This document shows positions 8,703 through 17,390 of a DNA stretch of 59,596 nt, one piece after another. Every line of letters begins with the position of its first letter. The stretch's first letter is position 1. Both the position numbers and the translations under genes were made by a program. The DNA is taken from assembly GCA_903926205.1 (NCBI GenBank), contig CAIYID010000076.1, forward strand, positions 1-59,596. Reading direction: 5' to 3'. The DNA comes from an uncultured Bdellovibrionales bacterium. GTDB lineage: Bacteria > Bdellovibrionota > Bdellovibrionia > Bdellovibrionales > Bdellovibrionaceae. The notes under the pieces were generated by a model that did no database searches, was not told where the DNA came from, and saw nothing but the letters and a program-made list of their open reading frames with translations.

Positions 8703-9778
8703 TTTTTTACCATTCTCAAATACGCGTTTAACACCATTTTGGGTGAAATATCGACCAGGCATTGATGAAATTTATCATTCACGCAAGGGCCTTGGCCATG
8801 TTTACTGCAAGGGCGGCAGGCTAAGTTCAATTCCAAAACTTGTGTGCTGGGACGAGAAGGAAAACCAAATGGCGCGGGCCCCATGAGGGCAAGGCTTTGT
8901 TTGCCCAATTGCTCCGCCACATGCAAAATTCCGGTGTCATTGGAAATTAAGGCGCGAGCAAAAGCGACCACGGCCACGGTCTCGGCAAAAGAAGTTTTAC
9001 CGGCCCAATTTTGCACTTGAGTGGGATATTCCTCGGCGAGCTCTGACAAAAAAACATCTTCCGGCCCACCCAAAATAATGAATTTCTCTTCCGGCAATAA
9101 GGAAACTAATTCTTTCCAGTGCGCCATTGGCCAGCGTTTGAGTGTATGCGCGGCAGAAGGAGCGAGGACGGTGAACTTTTCCAATTTTTGATCTTGTAAT
9201 TTTTTTTCGATTTGGGATTTTACTATCGGTGAAAGAACGATCTGTGGTGGAGGAGGTAGGGTCTCATCAATTCCCCAAGCGGCCAAGGGCTCAAGCAGGT
9301 CTCTTTGACCAGAAAAGGGCATTCGGTATTTATTTATTCGAAAACGAAAAAGTAATAACCGTTTCCAGCGTTTTTGAGATTTTCGAATCAGTTCAGGAGG
9401 TGAAAACACGCGCGTGAGATCCAAGGGTGGAATCAAAAACCAGCAGATGAGTCGACTGCGCAAATTATTATGAGCATCGTAGATGTGACTGAATTTTTCT
9501 TTTTTCAACTGAGAAATTAATTGCAAAAGGCCACGAAGTCCTAATTTTCGATCTAAAGTCCAAATTTTATGAATGTGTGGATGCCCCAGTAAGAGGGGCT
9601 CAAATTCGCGACGAGTGGCCCAATGAATTTCGACAGGAATTTTATTATTTTTTTCTGAAATAAAAGAATTTTCAGAAGCAAAATGCGCGGCTAATTTCGA
9701 GGGCACACTCAAGCATTGAGTCACGTCGCCGAAGCTAGAGAAACGCAAAATGAGTATTTTACTCACTTCCGTCACCAT
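8699..9778 (-). CDS. Family-9 glycosyltransferase, ADP-heptose:LPS heptosyltransferase-like
   Basis: Adds heptose (or a related sugar) to the LPS inner core in the cytoplasm. The N-terminus KILILRFSSFGDVTQ is the standard GT9 opening. YDAHNNLRSRL follows, then the acceptor/donor region LAPSAAHTLKRWP, and the donor-site segment SNDTGILHVAEQLGK with ALMGP. Near the end four Cys occur in CRPCSKHGQGPC and HQC, as in many WaaF/WaaQ relatives. The start at 9778 is chosen because AGGA lies about ten bases upstream and the family motif begins seven residues later; an upstream ATG at 9823 would add an unlikely leader. It is translationally coupled by an ATGA overlap to the Kdo transferase. The exact heptosyltransferase type is not decided. 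Confidence 0.8.
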   Translation of the reverse strand: MVTEVSKILILRFSSFGDVTQCLSVPSKLAAHFASENSFISEKNNKIPVEIHWATRREFEPLLLGHPHIHKIWTLDRKLGLRGLLQLISQLKKEKFSHIYDAHNNLRSRLICWFLIPPLDLTRVFSPPELIRKSQKRWKRLLLFRFRINKYRMPFSGQRDLLEPLAAWGIDETLPPPPQIVLSPIVKSQIEKKLQDQKLEKFTVLAPSAAHTLKRWPMAHWKELVSLLPEEKFIILGGPEDVFLSELAEEYPTQVQNWAGKTSFAETVAVVAFARALISNDTGILHVAEQLGKQSLALMGPAPFGFPSRPSTQVLELNLACRPCSKHGQGPCVNDKFHQCLVDISPKMVLNAYLRMVKK

Positions 9779-9816
9779 TTTTTTTGTTCCTGTCGAGATG
9801 TCATTACCGCCTGAGT

Positions 9817-9845
9817 CTAACACTAAGAACGGGCAGGAGTGTTAG
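9817..9845. repeat. 8-bp inverted repeat upstream of the LPS operon
   Basis: CTAACACT (9817-9824) and AGTGTTAG (9838-9845) are perfect inverted copies 13 bases apart, in the divergent region between the LPS pair and the barrel gene at 9961. It could be an operator or a leader hairpin; there is no T-tract, so it is not a terminator. Confidence 0.4.
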
Positions 9846-9960
9846 CCGAAAAGGAGCTCTTGTCTAAAAAATCGACAGGTTCTGCTCGCTGAACTTGATT
9901 TAGTGCGTGCCGTCAGGGTCCAGTTATTGAAGAAGCAGTTCATGGTGAGGTTTTGTGCTG

Positions 9961-11418
9961 ATGATACCAATGGAAACATTTCGCAAATTTTTCAAACGCC
10001 AAGTGCTTTTAAGGGCTTTGGTTTCTTTTATTTTTCTCATTAGTTTTTCACACTTAGCTTCGGCGCAGGGTTCGATTGAAATGAACCTTCCACAAAACCC
10101 ATCCGCAACACTGGCCCCTTCCAGTCAAGTAGAGACCAAAAATTCGGAAGTCTCATTTCGTTCAGAGTCTTTTATCAGCCCTAATTTTAACTCAAAATCT
10201 GAAAATAATTTTGGGTTTGTAGGGGCTAAGTATAACAACATCGATGCTTCAAAAGGCGCGCCTATTTTGCAAGCAGATATCTCTGGACTTTTTTCCCCTC
10301 AGCAACCAGTGATGAGTTATCTCAATGTAAATCAATTCTTTATCGATGCTTGGGGTTTGCAGTTCGGTCGAAAAAGAGCGAATTGGAGTCTTCTGGACGA
10401 AGAATGGCATCTGGGATTTTTTCAACCTCAATTTCGTTGGAATGCACTTCTGCCAGAATCTCAAGGTTTGACGGGCTTTTTTCTTTCCTTGAGAAATGAA
10501 GATAAGCAGCACCCGATGGGAATTCGATTTTTTGGTTCGTTCCTCTATCTTCCTGATCAAAGTTCCAGCTATCAAATTAAAAATGGTGATTTTCAATCAG
10601 TGAATCCTTGGTTCCCTCAAATGCCTTCACAAATTCAATTTGACGGCCTTGGTTCTGTGACGAATAAACTCAATTGGAGCATTCAAACTCCAGAGACCAC
10701 GAAAGTTTTATTCAACTCTTCCTACATGACGCAGTTGTATTATGGACGTGAACACAAAAATTTTTATTTAGCTGCTTCGGCAGGCTACAAACCCTCGAAT
10801 CAACTTTTAATGGCAGTGGATTCGGCCACTTTATCCACAGGTCAAACCAATGTAACAATTTATCCAGAAATTTATTATCACACGGTTGGTGCGATCGACC
10901 TGCGCTATTCGTTCACCTCGCTCTATTATGGCATTAGTTTTTTGAGCGAAAAACCTTCAGAGCCAGAATCAATACCTAGTCAATTGAATTATCGGATTTA
11001 TAATTCTAAACAAATGTATTCACCTATTCTTGGCTTTAAGGGCGGAAGTTTTGAAGCCTCTTTAAGTTATTTGGATGTCGAGGGAAAATCGGACTTTGTT
11101 ACCGGTCCTCAATCAGAGGTGCTTGCGAATTATTTACCCCAACAAACTGGTTATGGCAATGCTTGGCAAGCACAGATCTCGTACACTTTTGGTCGTCAAT
11201 TTTTGCCAGGTTTGAAATTGAGTTCGACTTATCTTCAAGGGGCCAATGATGATTTTGCATTATGGAATTCCACTGGTCGCTATCAACTCAATAAACAATG
11301 GAGTCTTGACGGAAGCGTCTTGCTGGTTCGCGCAGAGAGTTCTTCAGTGACGGCTTCGTTATTTCAACAGTATCAGAACAACGATTTAGTTACTTTGGGA
11401 GCCAACTATGCGTTTTAA
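9961..11418 (+). CDS. Outer-membrane beta-barrel of unknown function
   Basis: A 485-residue exported protein. The signal peptide has a basic start (FRKFFKRQ), a hydrophobic core and a cut near ASAQG. The rest is a run of amphipathic strands rich in Tyr, Phe and Asn, ending in LGANYAF; a terminal Phe is typical of barrel assembly signals. GLQFGRKRANWSLLDEEWHLG near residue 125 is typical of porin-like barrels that form a strand-turn-strand. ATG at 9961 is preferred to GTG at 9955, because GGTGAGG lies ten bases upstream of the ATG and only four from the GTG. The last 11 bases overlap the following lipoprotein gene, so the products are probably made in fixed ratio. No substrate can be assigned. 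Confidence 0.7.
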   Translation: MIPMETFRKFFKRQVLLRALVSFIFLISFSHLASAQGSIEMNLPQNPSATLAPSSQVETKNSEVSFRSESFISPNFNSKSENNFGFVGAKYNNIDASKGAPILQADISGLFSPQQPVMSYLNVNQFFIDAWGLQFGRKRANWSLLDEEWHLGFFQPQFRWNALLPESQGLTGFFLSLRNEDKQHPMGIRFFGSFLYLPDQSSSYQIKNGDFQSVNPWFPQMPSQIQFDGLGSVTNKLNWSIQTPETTKVLFNSSYMTQLYYGREHKNFYLAASAGYKPSNQLLMAVDSATLSTGQTNVTIYPEIYYHTVGAIDLRYSFTSLYYGISFLSEKPSEPESIPSQLNYRIYNSKQMYSPILGFKGGSFEASLSYLDVEGKSDFVTGPQSEVLANYLPQQTGYGNAWQAQISYTFGRQFLPGLKLSSTYLQGANDDFALWNSTGRYQLNKQWSLDGSVLLVRAESSSVTASLFQQYQNNDLVTLGANYAF

Positions 11419-13735
11419 ATCAATCGTGGTTTTATTCTCTGTTTTAGTGACGTTGGTCTTTACGGCTTGTGATCGTTTTACAAAAAGTAGCACGACCTCT
11501 GGAGTTTATAAAGACGTCATTGTGGTGCAGTCGAAGGAATTGGAATGTTTAAATGCCTGGCCGGAACAGGTGAAATTCTATTTTCAAGATCAATTGAGTG
11601 ATGGGCAAACTTCGCAAATTTTTACTTGTGTGGATGGAGCCCTCGGCGTCTTTGAAAAATTCGCCCGTGGCGATAATCCAAATCAATTCAGCGCGACGGA
11701 ATTGCGACAATTCTTGAATCGCTACATGTTAAAAAATCAGATTTCTGAATCGTTCATGGCGCAATTGATGAAATTGAAAATTCTATTACTGGGTGGAAAT
11801 AAAGACTTCATGACTAAAGAAGAGTTGGCTCATTCCCATCAGTTAATTGCGACTTTTTCCCAGGAAGGTTTACTTCTGCGTGGACGTTGGAAAACTCTTT
11901 TGTTTGATGAAGATCCCAAGAAAATTGATCTTAATGATTTAATAGAGACCCACACGAGAGCCAAAAAAGCATTAGCGGACATTATTGATTTTTCTCATGC
12001 GGATCAGTCCAATTATAACTGGACGGACTTTATCGGACTGTTTGGCGAAATGGAATCTTATATGAGCGCTGGTGACTTGCTGGCGAACATTAAGAAATGG
12101 ATGCCTCTGACGGAATCATTGCGGCTCCTTTTTTTAGGTAAGGAAACCCTGGCCTCAACGAAATCAGGTTGGCAGGAAACGGGGGTTTGGACGGCCGATG
12201 TTTATGGGTGGGTGGCAAAGATTTTTTATCGCATGCGTAAGCCAGATCTGCACTCGACTTCGACTTGGATTGATCTCATGAGTTTAGCCGATTCAAGTCT
12301 AGAACTTCTGAATAATTCACCGCAGATGAGAACTGTAAAAGTTCTCAGCGTGAGCCATCTCGATGCCGTGATCGACGAGGCGAACAAATTGAAGTTGGTG
12401 CCAACGGGTTTGTCCCCTCTGGTCGTCAAGCAGACCTATCGACATTTTTTTGCGATTTTAAAGCAAGGTGAACAATTGACGGGAGCCTCTTCTGTTGATT
12501 GGCGCACGATCAAGGGTTTTGATGGGGATATGTTGGCTCATCTGAAATTGGAGTATCAAATCTGGAAGTTGGCAGAAAATCAAATCAGTCAGGATTTCAA
12601 AGATAAGGCTGATCATTCACTTTCCGCCATGATCACTCATTGGAAAAGTTTTGATTTGCAGGCCGCGACTCGTGAATGGAATTTAGATTTTTCAGCGCAA
12701 CAAAAAATGGCGCGTTCGTGGAGTGATTGGATGCAGATTTTAGAGTCGCCCAATCCTTTGACTTTCAAAAACGGTGTTTTTTTGCAAATTCCAGCAACGC
12801 CCAAGACGGCCACGGTGAATTTCTATTCTCTCACCGTTCTGAATTCCTTAAGGACTTTTGTGCGATTAATGGAAATGGGTTATGGGCTTAAAAAAAATCA
12901 GCAAGATGATGTTTGGGATCGTGTCATGACAAAAGCAACGATACAAAAATGGGATAATGACTTTGAAGCTTTCGGCCAAGGAATTCACTTCTTAGATCCT
13001 CGACAAAATAATTCAGTTTCAAGGTTTTACAATGACTCAATATTTTTTACGTTTTCAAGTCTCGGTTCTCCGACAATCAATGCTCAACAAACTTTAGAAT
13101 TAATTTCTTTGATGTTGAGTGGAGGAAAAGCGGTCGCCGATCAAGTGATGCTAAAACTAAAGAAAGATCATTGTTTGACGGCCAAAAAAGATCCTAGTTT
13201 TCAGCAGCCAATGGTGGATCAAAAATGTTTTGAACAAAGTTTTAAAAATAATTTCTCAGGGCTTTTTTATAATTTGCCGAATCTTGTAAGCGAGGTTCAT
13301 GCAAATAGAATGTCTTTGGACGCCGTCTTGGGCCTGTTGGAGACGATCGCGAAAGAAAATATCAAACCAGCGGGACTCATTGAATATGGAGAGATTCGGA
13401 CCATGGGTGGTGTTCTTGATTATCTTGAAGCACTGATGGCGGTGTATGACACAAACCATGATCAGTTTTTGACTCAAGAAGAATTATTAGTGGCCTATCC
13501 TCGTTTCAAAAGCATTGTCAGTACTGTGAGTCCGCTGAAAGACTGGTTCAGCGAAGACGCGTTTTTGTATGTCGTGTATCGCGGAAAAATGCCTTCAACA
13601 AGCACGATATCGAATGGTTTTTCTTCGGCTGCAGATTTTGCTTCCTTCGTCGTGGAAAGACGGTTAGGATTGCCCAAGGTATCGCGAATGAATTTGCTTC
13701 GAGTCATCGCTGTGCTGAAGGCTAATTCGAAATAA
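11408..13735 (+). CDS. Large helical lipoprotein with one EF-hand-like loop
   Basis: A 775-residue lipoprotein: hydrophobic leader and lipobox FTAC with lipidated Cys21. The mature part appears mainly alpha-helical. Near residues 681-693 the stretch YDTNHDQFLTQEEL fits the calcium-loop pattern DxNxDxxxxxxE with helix on both sides, so calcium binding is plausible. No catalytic motif is recognised. The ATG has GGGAG eight bases upstream and lies inside the end of the barrel gene. Coupled translation and a predicted membrane-surface location suggest that the lipoprotein works with that barrel, either as a plug, an assembly partner or an exposed receptor. This partnership is inference. The next gene begins 46 bases later on the same strand. 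Confidence 0.65.
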   Translation: MRFKSIVVLFSVLVTLVFTACDRFTKSSTTSGVYKDVIVVQSKELECLNAWPEQVKFYFQDQLSDGQTSQIFTCVDGALGVFEKFARGDNPNQFSATELRQFLNRYMLKNQISESFMAQLMKLKILLLGGNKDFMTKEELAHSHQLIATFSQEGLLLRGRWKTLLFDEDPKKIDLNDLIETHTRAKKALADIIDFSHADQSNYNWTDFIGLFGEMESYMSAGDLLANIKKWMPLTESLRLLFLGKETLASTKSGWQETGVWTADVYGWVAKIFYRMRKPDLHSTSTWIDLMSLADSSLELLNNSPQMRTVKVLSVSHLDAVIDEANKLKLVPTGLSPLVVKQTYRHFFAILKQGEQLTGASSVDWRTIKGFDGDMLAHLKLEYQIWKLAENQISQDFKDKADHSLSAMITHWKSFDLQAATREWNLDFSAQQKMARSWSDWMQILESPNPLTFKNGVFLQIPATPKTATVNFYSLTVLNSLRTFVRLMEMGYGLKKNQQDDVWDRVMTKATIQKWDNDFEAFGQGIHFLDPRQNNSVSRFYNDSIFFTFSSLGSPTINAQQTLELISLMLSGGKAVADQVMLKLKKDHCLTAKKDPSFQQPMVDQKCFEQSFKNNFSGLFYNLPNLVSEVHANRMSLDAVLGLLETIAKENIKPAGLIEYGEIRTMGGVLDYLEALMAVYDTNHDQFLTQEELLVAYPRFKSIVSTVSPLKDWFSEDAFLYVVYRGKMPSTSTISNGFSSAADFASFVVERRLGLPKVSRMNLLRVIAVLKANSK

Positions 13736-13781
13736 CAACAAATGGCAGCAACGAGCGGAAAAGTACAGGCAACTTCAGAAT

Positions 13782-14933
13782 ATGCGTCAGGTTCATAAAA
13801 GTTATATTTATCTCGCTTACGCGAGCCTCATGGTCCAAGGGTTAGCAGATAATATCCGTGGACCTCTCTTTCCAGAGCTCTTGCAGCAGTTTAATCTTGA
13901 TAATAAGACAGGTTCATTATTTTTTTCTGTGGCCAGTGGAATGATCATTGTCGGTGGATATCTGGGTGGATATCTTCTTGATAAAATTGGTCGAGTCAGG
14001 GCTCTACAAGTTTCGACTTTTATTTTATTCTTGTCTCTCTTAGGAATTTGGATCAGTCCTCAGTTTTTCATGGTCTTAGTCTCTGTTTTCTTTTTTGGTT
14101 TGTCCTTTGGAATTATGGGCGTCGCTCAAAATGTTATGGTGATTGAAGCCTCTCCTGTCCGCGATGTGCAAAAGTGGCAATCAGGACTGCAAAGCATGTA
14201 TGGTTTGGCGAGTTTAACGGCCCCACTTTTAGTTTCATTGATGCATGCTTTTGGTTATCAGTGGAAAATATCTTTTTTGGTGGCATCGGTTTTAACCGGA
14301 ATTTTGTTATTAGTAACTTTTTTCGGCAAAGAAAAAAAACATGAAATAACTGTCGATCACATTGAGGCACAGCGCTCGAAGGTTTTAGAGATTTTTTATT
14401 TTGGATTTATTCTTGCTTCCTACGTCGCAGTCGAAATCATGGTTTCTTCACGACTTGCGCAGTTTACCAGGGAAGTGGCAAGATGGGATTACTCGGCGAC
14501 CGGCACTTTGAATTCTCTCTTTTTTGTTGGTTTGTTTGTCGGTCGATTAATTTTTGTTTTTTGGCGGCCACCAGTCAGTCTCAAAACTCAAATGATGGTT
14601 TGCCTCTTTGCGACGATCCTCGTTTTGAGTTTTGGAATTTTAGTTCACCCAGCGGGTTTGGCGATGGCGGGCTTGGCGATGGCTCCCTTTTATCCTTTGT
14701 GCATGACGATGGCGGGAAGACTCTTTCCCAAAGATTTGAATCGAGTGGCAGGACAGGGAATTGCATTGACGGGTGTCACCGTCGTCGCAATGCAAACCAT
14801 TGTCGGTTATTGTGCTGACAAATTTGGTTTAGGTCTTAGTCTTTTTGTCGGACCGGCCTTTGCTGGCCTGTCTTTGATGATGATTTTGGCTTACCAACCC
14901 TTATTTCAGAGGAACATCAGTGGCATTGAGTAA
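13782..14933 (+). CDS. Major facilitator superfamily transporter
   Basis: A 383-residue inner-membrane protein with about twelve hydrophobic segments. The loop after TM2 reads GGYLLDKIGRVRAL, matching the conserved MFS pattern (G-x-x-x-D-x-x-G-R) seen between helices 2 and 3. The second half has the related FVGRLIFVFWRPP after the central loop. The substrate is not predictable. No good Shine-Dalgarno sequence precedes the ATG; a ribosome arriving from upstream may be needed. The stop overlaps the next gene (methyltransferase) by 14 bases, so the two share an mRNA although their roles are not obviously linked. Confidence 0.75.
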   Translation: MRQVHKSYIYLAYASLMVQGLADNIRGPLFPELLQQFNLDNKTGSLFFSVASGMIIVGGYLGGYLLDKIGRVRALQVSTFILFLSLLGIWISPQFFMVLVSVFFFGLSFGIMGVAQNVMVIEASPVRDVQKWQSGLQSMYGLASLTAPLLVSLMHAFGYQWKISFLVASVLTGILLLVTFFGKEKKHEITVDHIEAQRSKVLEIFYFGFILASYVAVEIMVSSRLAQFTREVARWDYSATGTLNSLFFVGLFVGRLIFVFWRPPVSLKTQMMVCLFATILVLSFGILVHPAGLAMAGLAMAPFYPLCMTMAGRLFPKDLNRVAGQGIALTGVTVVAMQTIVGYCADKFGLGLSLFVGPAFAGLSLMMILAYQPLFQRNISGIE

Positions 14934-16080
14934 TCAATTTTACGTGATTACGCAGCCAGGACTTGAGGATGAACTTCGTCAAGAAATCAGTGAGATTTGG
15001 CCTTATCTTCTCAATTTAGAGGCTCGCCCAAATGCCGAGCCTGTCATTTTTCTTAAGCAAGAAATCGGTGGTTGGCTGATCGAAGCGCCATTGATTTTAG
15101 GTTTGCAACTGAATCATTTTTCTCATTTGGCCAGTCGGATTTTATTAAGACTCGATGAGTTTAAGGTCAAAGATTTTCCCAAACTCTACGATCGTTTACG
15201 AAAAATCCCTGTTGATTCTTATTTTTCCAAGCAAGATTTCCGAGTCGAGGTCGCGGCCTCAAAGTCCCGGTTGAACAATGAAAAACGAATTCTCGAGCTC
15301 GCAAAAAAAGCCTGGCCCAAAATGCAAGAGGAGGCTTCTGGCGCGATCATGATTCGCATGCACGATGATATTTGCACGGTGAGTGTGGATACCACGGGCG
15401 AACATTTGCACCGTCGGGAACATCGCGCTTCAGATAAATGGATTGGTGAAGCACCGATTCGTGAAACCTTGGCGGCTTTTTGTATTCGCAAATTGATTGC
15501 GGCGGAGCCCCTCGCGTCGCTGAGTGAAGTGATTCTTTGTGATCCGATGGCAGGCTCTGGCACTTTGTTGAAGGAAGCTCATCAGCTTTTGCAGGGGCAT
15601 TTTCTTAGCGAATACAGTTTTCAAAAATTTGCGGTGACGCCGAAACTTTTGAAACTCGAGGGTTTGGCTTCCAATTTTACTTCTTTTCCCACTCTTTTTG
15701 CAAAACTTTGGGCGACAGACCGAGATCAAAAAATGATGGAAGTTTTACGCAGAAATTTATCTGAAATCAGCGCAAAGCAAATCAATTGCGCTGATGTTTT
15801 TTCCAATTCCGATCCGGTCGGGGTATCGGTCACGCAACGGCTCTGGTTGGTGACCAATCCGCCCTACGGCGAAAGATTGGAATTCAAAGAAGGCTTCGAA
15901 CGTTTAGGCGAAGCCATGGCTCAGCGTTCGTCTGAACGAATTGGCGTGATTTTGCCGAAAGGGGCATTTGCGCAATTCTTCAAAGGCTTGAATCGACAAA
16001 GTTCATGGCAAGTGCAAAGCCAAAGTTTTTTTAAAAACGGTGGAATTTCAGTTGAATTTTCAGTCTTTGTACCTGCGTGA
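14920..16080 (+). CDS. THUMP-domain RNA methyltransferase, RlmL-like (guanine-N2)
   Basis: Predicted to transfer a methyl group from S-adenosylmethionine to a guanine base of RNA, most likely 23S rRNA as the N-terminal half of E. coli RlmL does. The N-terminal ferredoxin-like/THUMP part covers roughly residues 1-165, then HLHRREHRASDKWIGEAPIR, then the SAM-binding loop LCDPMAGSGTLLKEA, and the catalytic NPPYGERLEF. The protein has 386 residues, equal to a stand-alone RlmL N-half without the fused RlmK domain. The start is GTG at 14920 with AGAGGAAC upstream, inside the end of the MFS gene. The stop lies five bases from the convergent hemolysin III gene. Exact target base is uncertain. Confidence 0.8.
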   Translation: MALSNQFYVITQPGLEDELRQEISEIWPYLLNLEARPNAEPVIFLKQEIGGWLIEAPLILGLQLNHFSHLASRILLRLDEFKVKDFPKLYDRLRKIPVDSYFSKQDFRVEVAASKSRLNNEKRILELAKKAWPKMQEEASGAIMIRMHDDICTVSVDTTGEHLHRREHRASDKWIGEAPIRETLAAFCIRKLIAAEPLASLSEVILCDPMAGSGTLLKEAHQLLQGHFLSEYSFQKFAVTPKLLKLEGLASNFTSFPTLFAKLWATDRDQKMMEVLRRNLSEISAKQINCADVFSNSDPVGVSVTQRLWLVTNPPYGERLEFKEGFERLGEAMAQRSSERIGVILPKGAFAQFFKGLNRQSSWQVQSQSFFKNGGISVEFSVFVPA

Positions 16081-16085
16081 GGACA

Positions 16086-16742
16086 TCAAGAGCTCACGCC
16101 AGTTAGTCCTACGATAATGACAAAATGTAAAACGGCGGCAATAATGACCATCGTGTGAAAAATTTCGTGATAGCCAAAAATTTCAGGAAAAGGATTGGGG
16201 CGCTTAAAGGCATAGACAAGCGCACCCGCTGTGTAAATGATTCCTCCGAGAACCAGGAGAATGACCCGGGTTCGTCCTAGAAAATGATCCATCTCTCCAA
16301 GGTAGGGCGCGGTCAGCCAACCGGCCGTGACATATAAAATAGCAGCGAGCCATTTCGGAGCATTGACCCAAAGGAGTGATTGACCAATTCCTACAAAAGC
16401 CACGACCCAAAAAATCATCAGAAGCCTATTTCCAGTTTCGTTGGGAACTCCGAGCGCAAACAAAGGCGTCGCCGTTCCTGCGATCAGAAGAAAAATAGAG
16501 GAGTGATCAAGTCTGCGCATCCAAGCTCTCAGTTTTTGATTCCATTGAATGCGATGATAGAGGGCGCTCACCGTGAAGAGGCCCGTTAGACTTATTCCAT
16601 AGATCAAATTAGCAATGACCGCCCGTGTGCTATGGCTTTGTGCCACCAGCATTGCAGAACTACCTAAGGCAATAAAAGCTGCGGCTTGGTGAAAGTGGCC
16701 GCGCAAAAAAGGTTTTTTTATGTTGGAAGATGCTGATTTCAT
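16086..16742 (-). CDS. Hemolysin III / PAQR family membrane protein
   Basis: A 218-residue inner-membrane protein with seven predicted helices. The family's zinc-site landmarks are present: SALYHRIQW, RLDHSSIFLLIAGTATP and, near the C-terminus, FGYHEIFHTMVIIAAVLHF with two His. Bacterial members (YqfA type) are called hemolysin III for historical reasons; a role in membrane lipid homeostasis is discussed, and toxin activity should not be assumed. ATG at 16742 is preferred over an in-frame TTG at 16763; neither has a clear ribosome binding site. The gene converges with the methyltransferase. Upstream, 16743-16871 carries no clear gene. Confidence 0.85.
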   Translation of the reverse strand: MKSASSNIKKPFLRGHFHQAAAFIALGSSAMLVAQSHSTRAVIANLIYGISLTGLFTVSALYHRIQWNQKLRAWMRRLDHSSIFLLIAGTATPLFALGVPNETGNRLLMIFWVVAFVGIGQSLLWVNAPKWLAAILYVTAGWLTAPYLGEMDHFLGRTRVILLVLGGIIYTAGALVYAFKRPNPFPEIFGYHEIFHTMVIIAAVLHFVIIVGLTGVSS

Positions 16743-16871
16743 CAAGATTATTTTATAACTCAACAGAGGAAAAACCGGAATGTTTTAATTGTTCAGGTTT
16801 GCTTTGGATTTATATAAATTTTAGTTTAGGGCCCTTAGGTCAAAGGCCCAGAGTTCTCGGCTCAAGGTCGT

Positions 16872-17390
16872 TCAGTTGGGATTGTCTCTGATGGAGCGAT
16901 CCTTAACCAGTTGGTCCGCTTGCACCATCGCTGGTCGTCCGGTGCCTGACCATGTCGAGGACTGATAGGAACCATCTCGGACTTTTTTCGATTTCAGATC
17001 GACATCGATGATCGCATTGCAGTTGGCCATCACTGCAAAAAAAGCCAATCGCAAAACGGCTTGATCATAATCCAGGCAGTCATTAACGTTCACTAAATCC
17101 TGATCGCGTTTTATCAAACGAGTTTCTTTGGCCTGACTTTTTTCAAAAACCAAAATTTCTTTGGCCTGTTCCATTTTTTGCTCGTAATTTGTCAAGGCCG
17201 AAGCCACTGTTTCGTTGAAGCAAGCTTCGCAATAAGTATTGTGAGCTAATTCTGCCGGAATTTTTGCCAAGAATGAAAATTGACCGTCATCTAAAAAATG
17301 TGTGCAAGCTTTGCAAATAGGCTCATGGCACAATCCACACTCCAAATTTGCTTTTGATTTTCCGCAGGACGAACAAGAGTCTTTTTTCAT
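16872..17390 (-). CDS. Zinc-ribbon protein of unknown function, coupled to a secreted nuclease gene
   Basis: A 172-residue protein without signal peptide. The first 60 residues carry CSSCGK, CGLCHEPICKAC, a His and CEAC, a Cys/His pattern like cross-brace zinc fingers (B-box or RING-like). A central helical section (NYEQKMEQAKEILVFEKSQA) follows, then a C-terminal globular part. The start ATG overlaps the stop of the nuclease gene as TGATG, so translation is coupled and the two proteins are probably used together. A regulator or cytoplasmic protector linked to the nuclease is possible, but nothing in the sequence shows it. I do not recognise a named family. Confidence 0.6.
   Translation of the reverse strand: MKKDSCSSCGKSKANLECGLCHEPICKACTHFLDDGQFSFLAKIPAELAHNTYCEACFNETVASALTNYEQKMEQAKEILVFEKSQAKETRLIKRDQDLVNVNDCLDYDQAVLRLAFFAVMANCNAIIDVDLKSKKVRDGSYQSSTWSGTGRPAMVQADQLVKDRSIRDNPN

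Noticed and set aside
13742-13798. 18-codon reading frame overlapping the MFS start, possible leader peptide
   Set aside because: No ribosome site, no regulatory codon run and no attenuator hairpin.
16829-16849. GGGCCC / GGGCC hairpin read as a terminator
   Set aside because: The stem is bulged and no T-tract follows on the strand needed.
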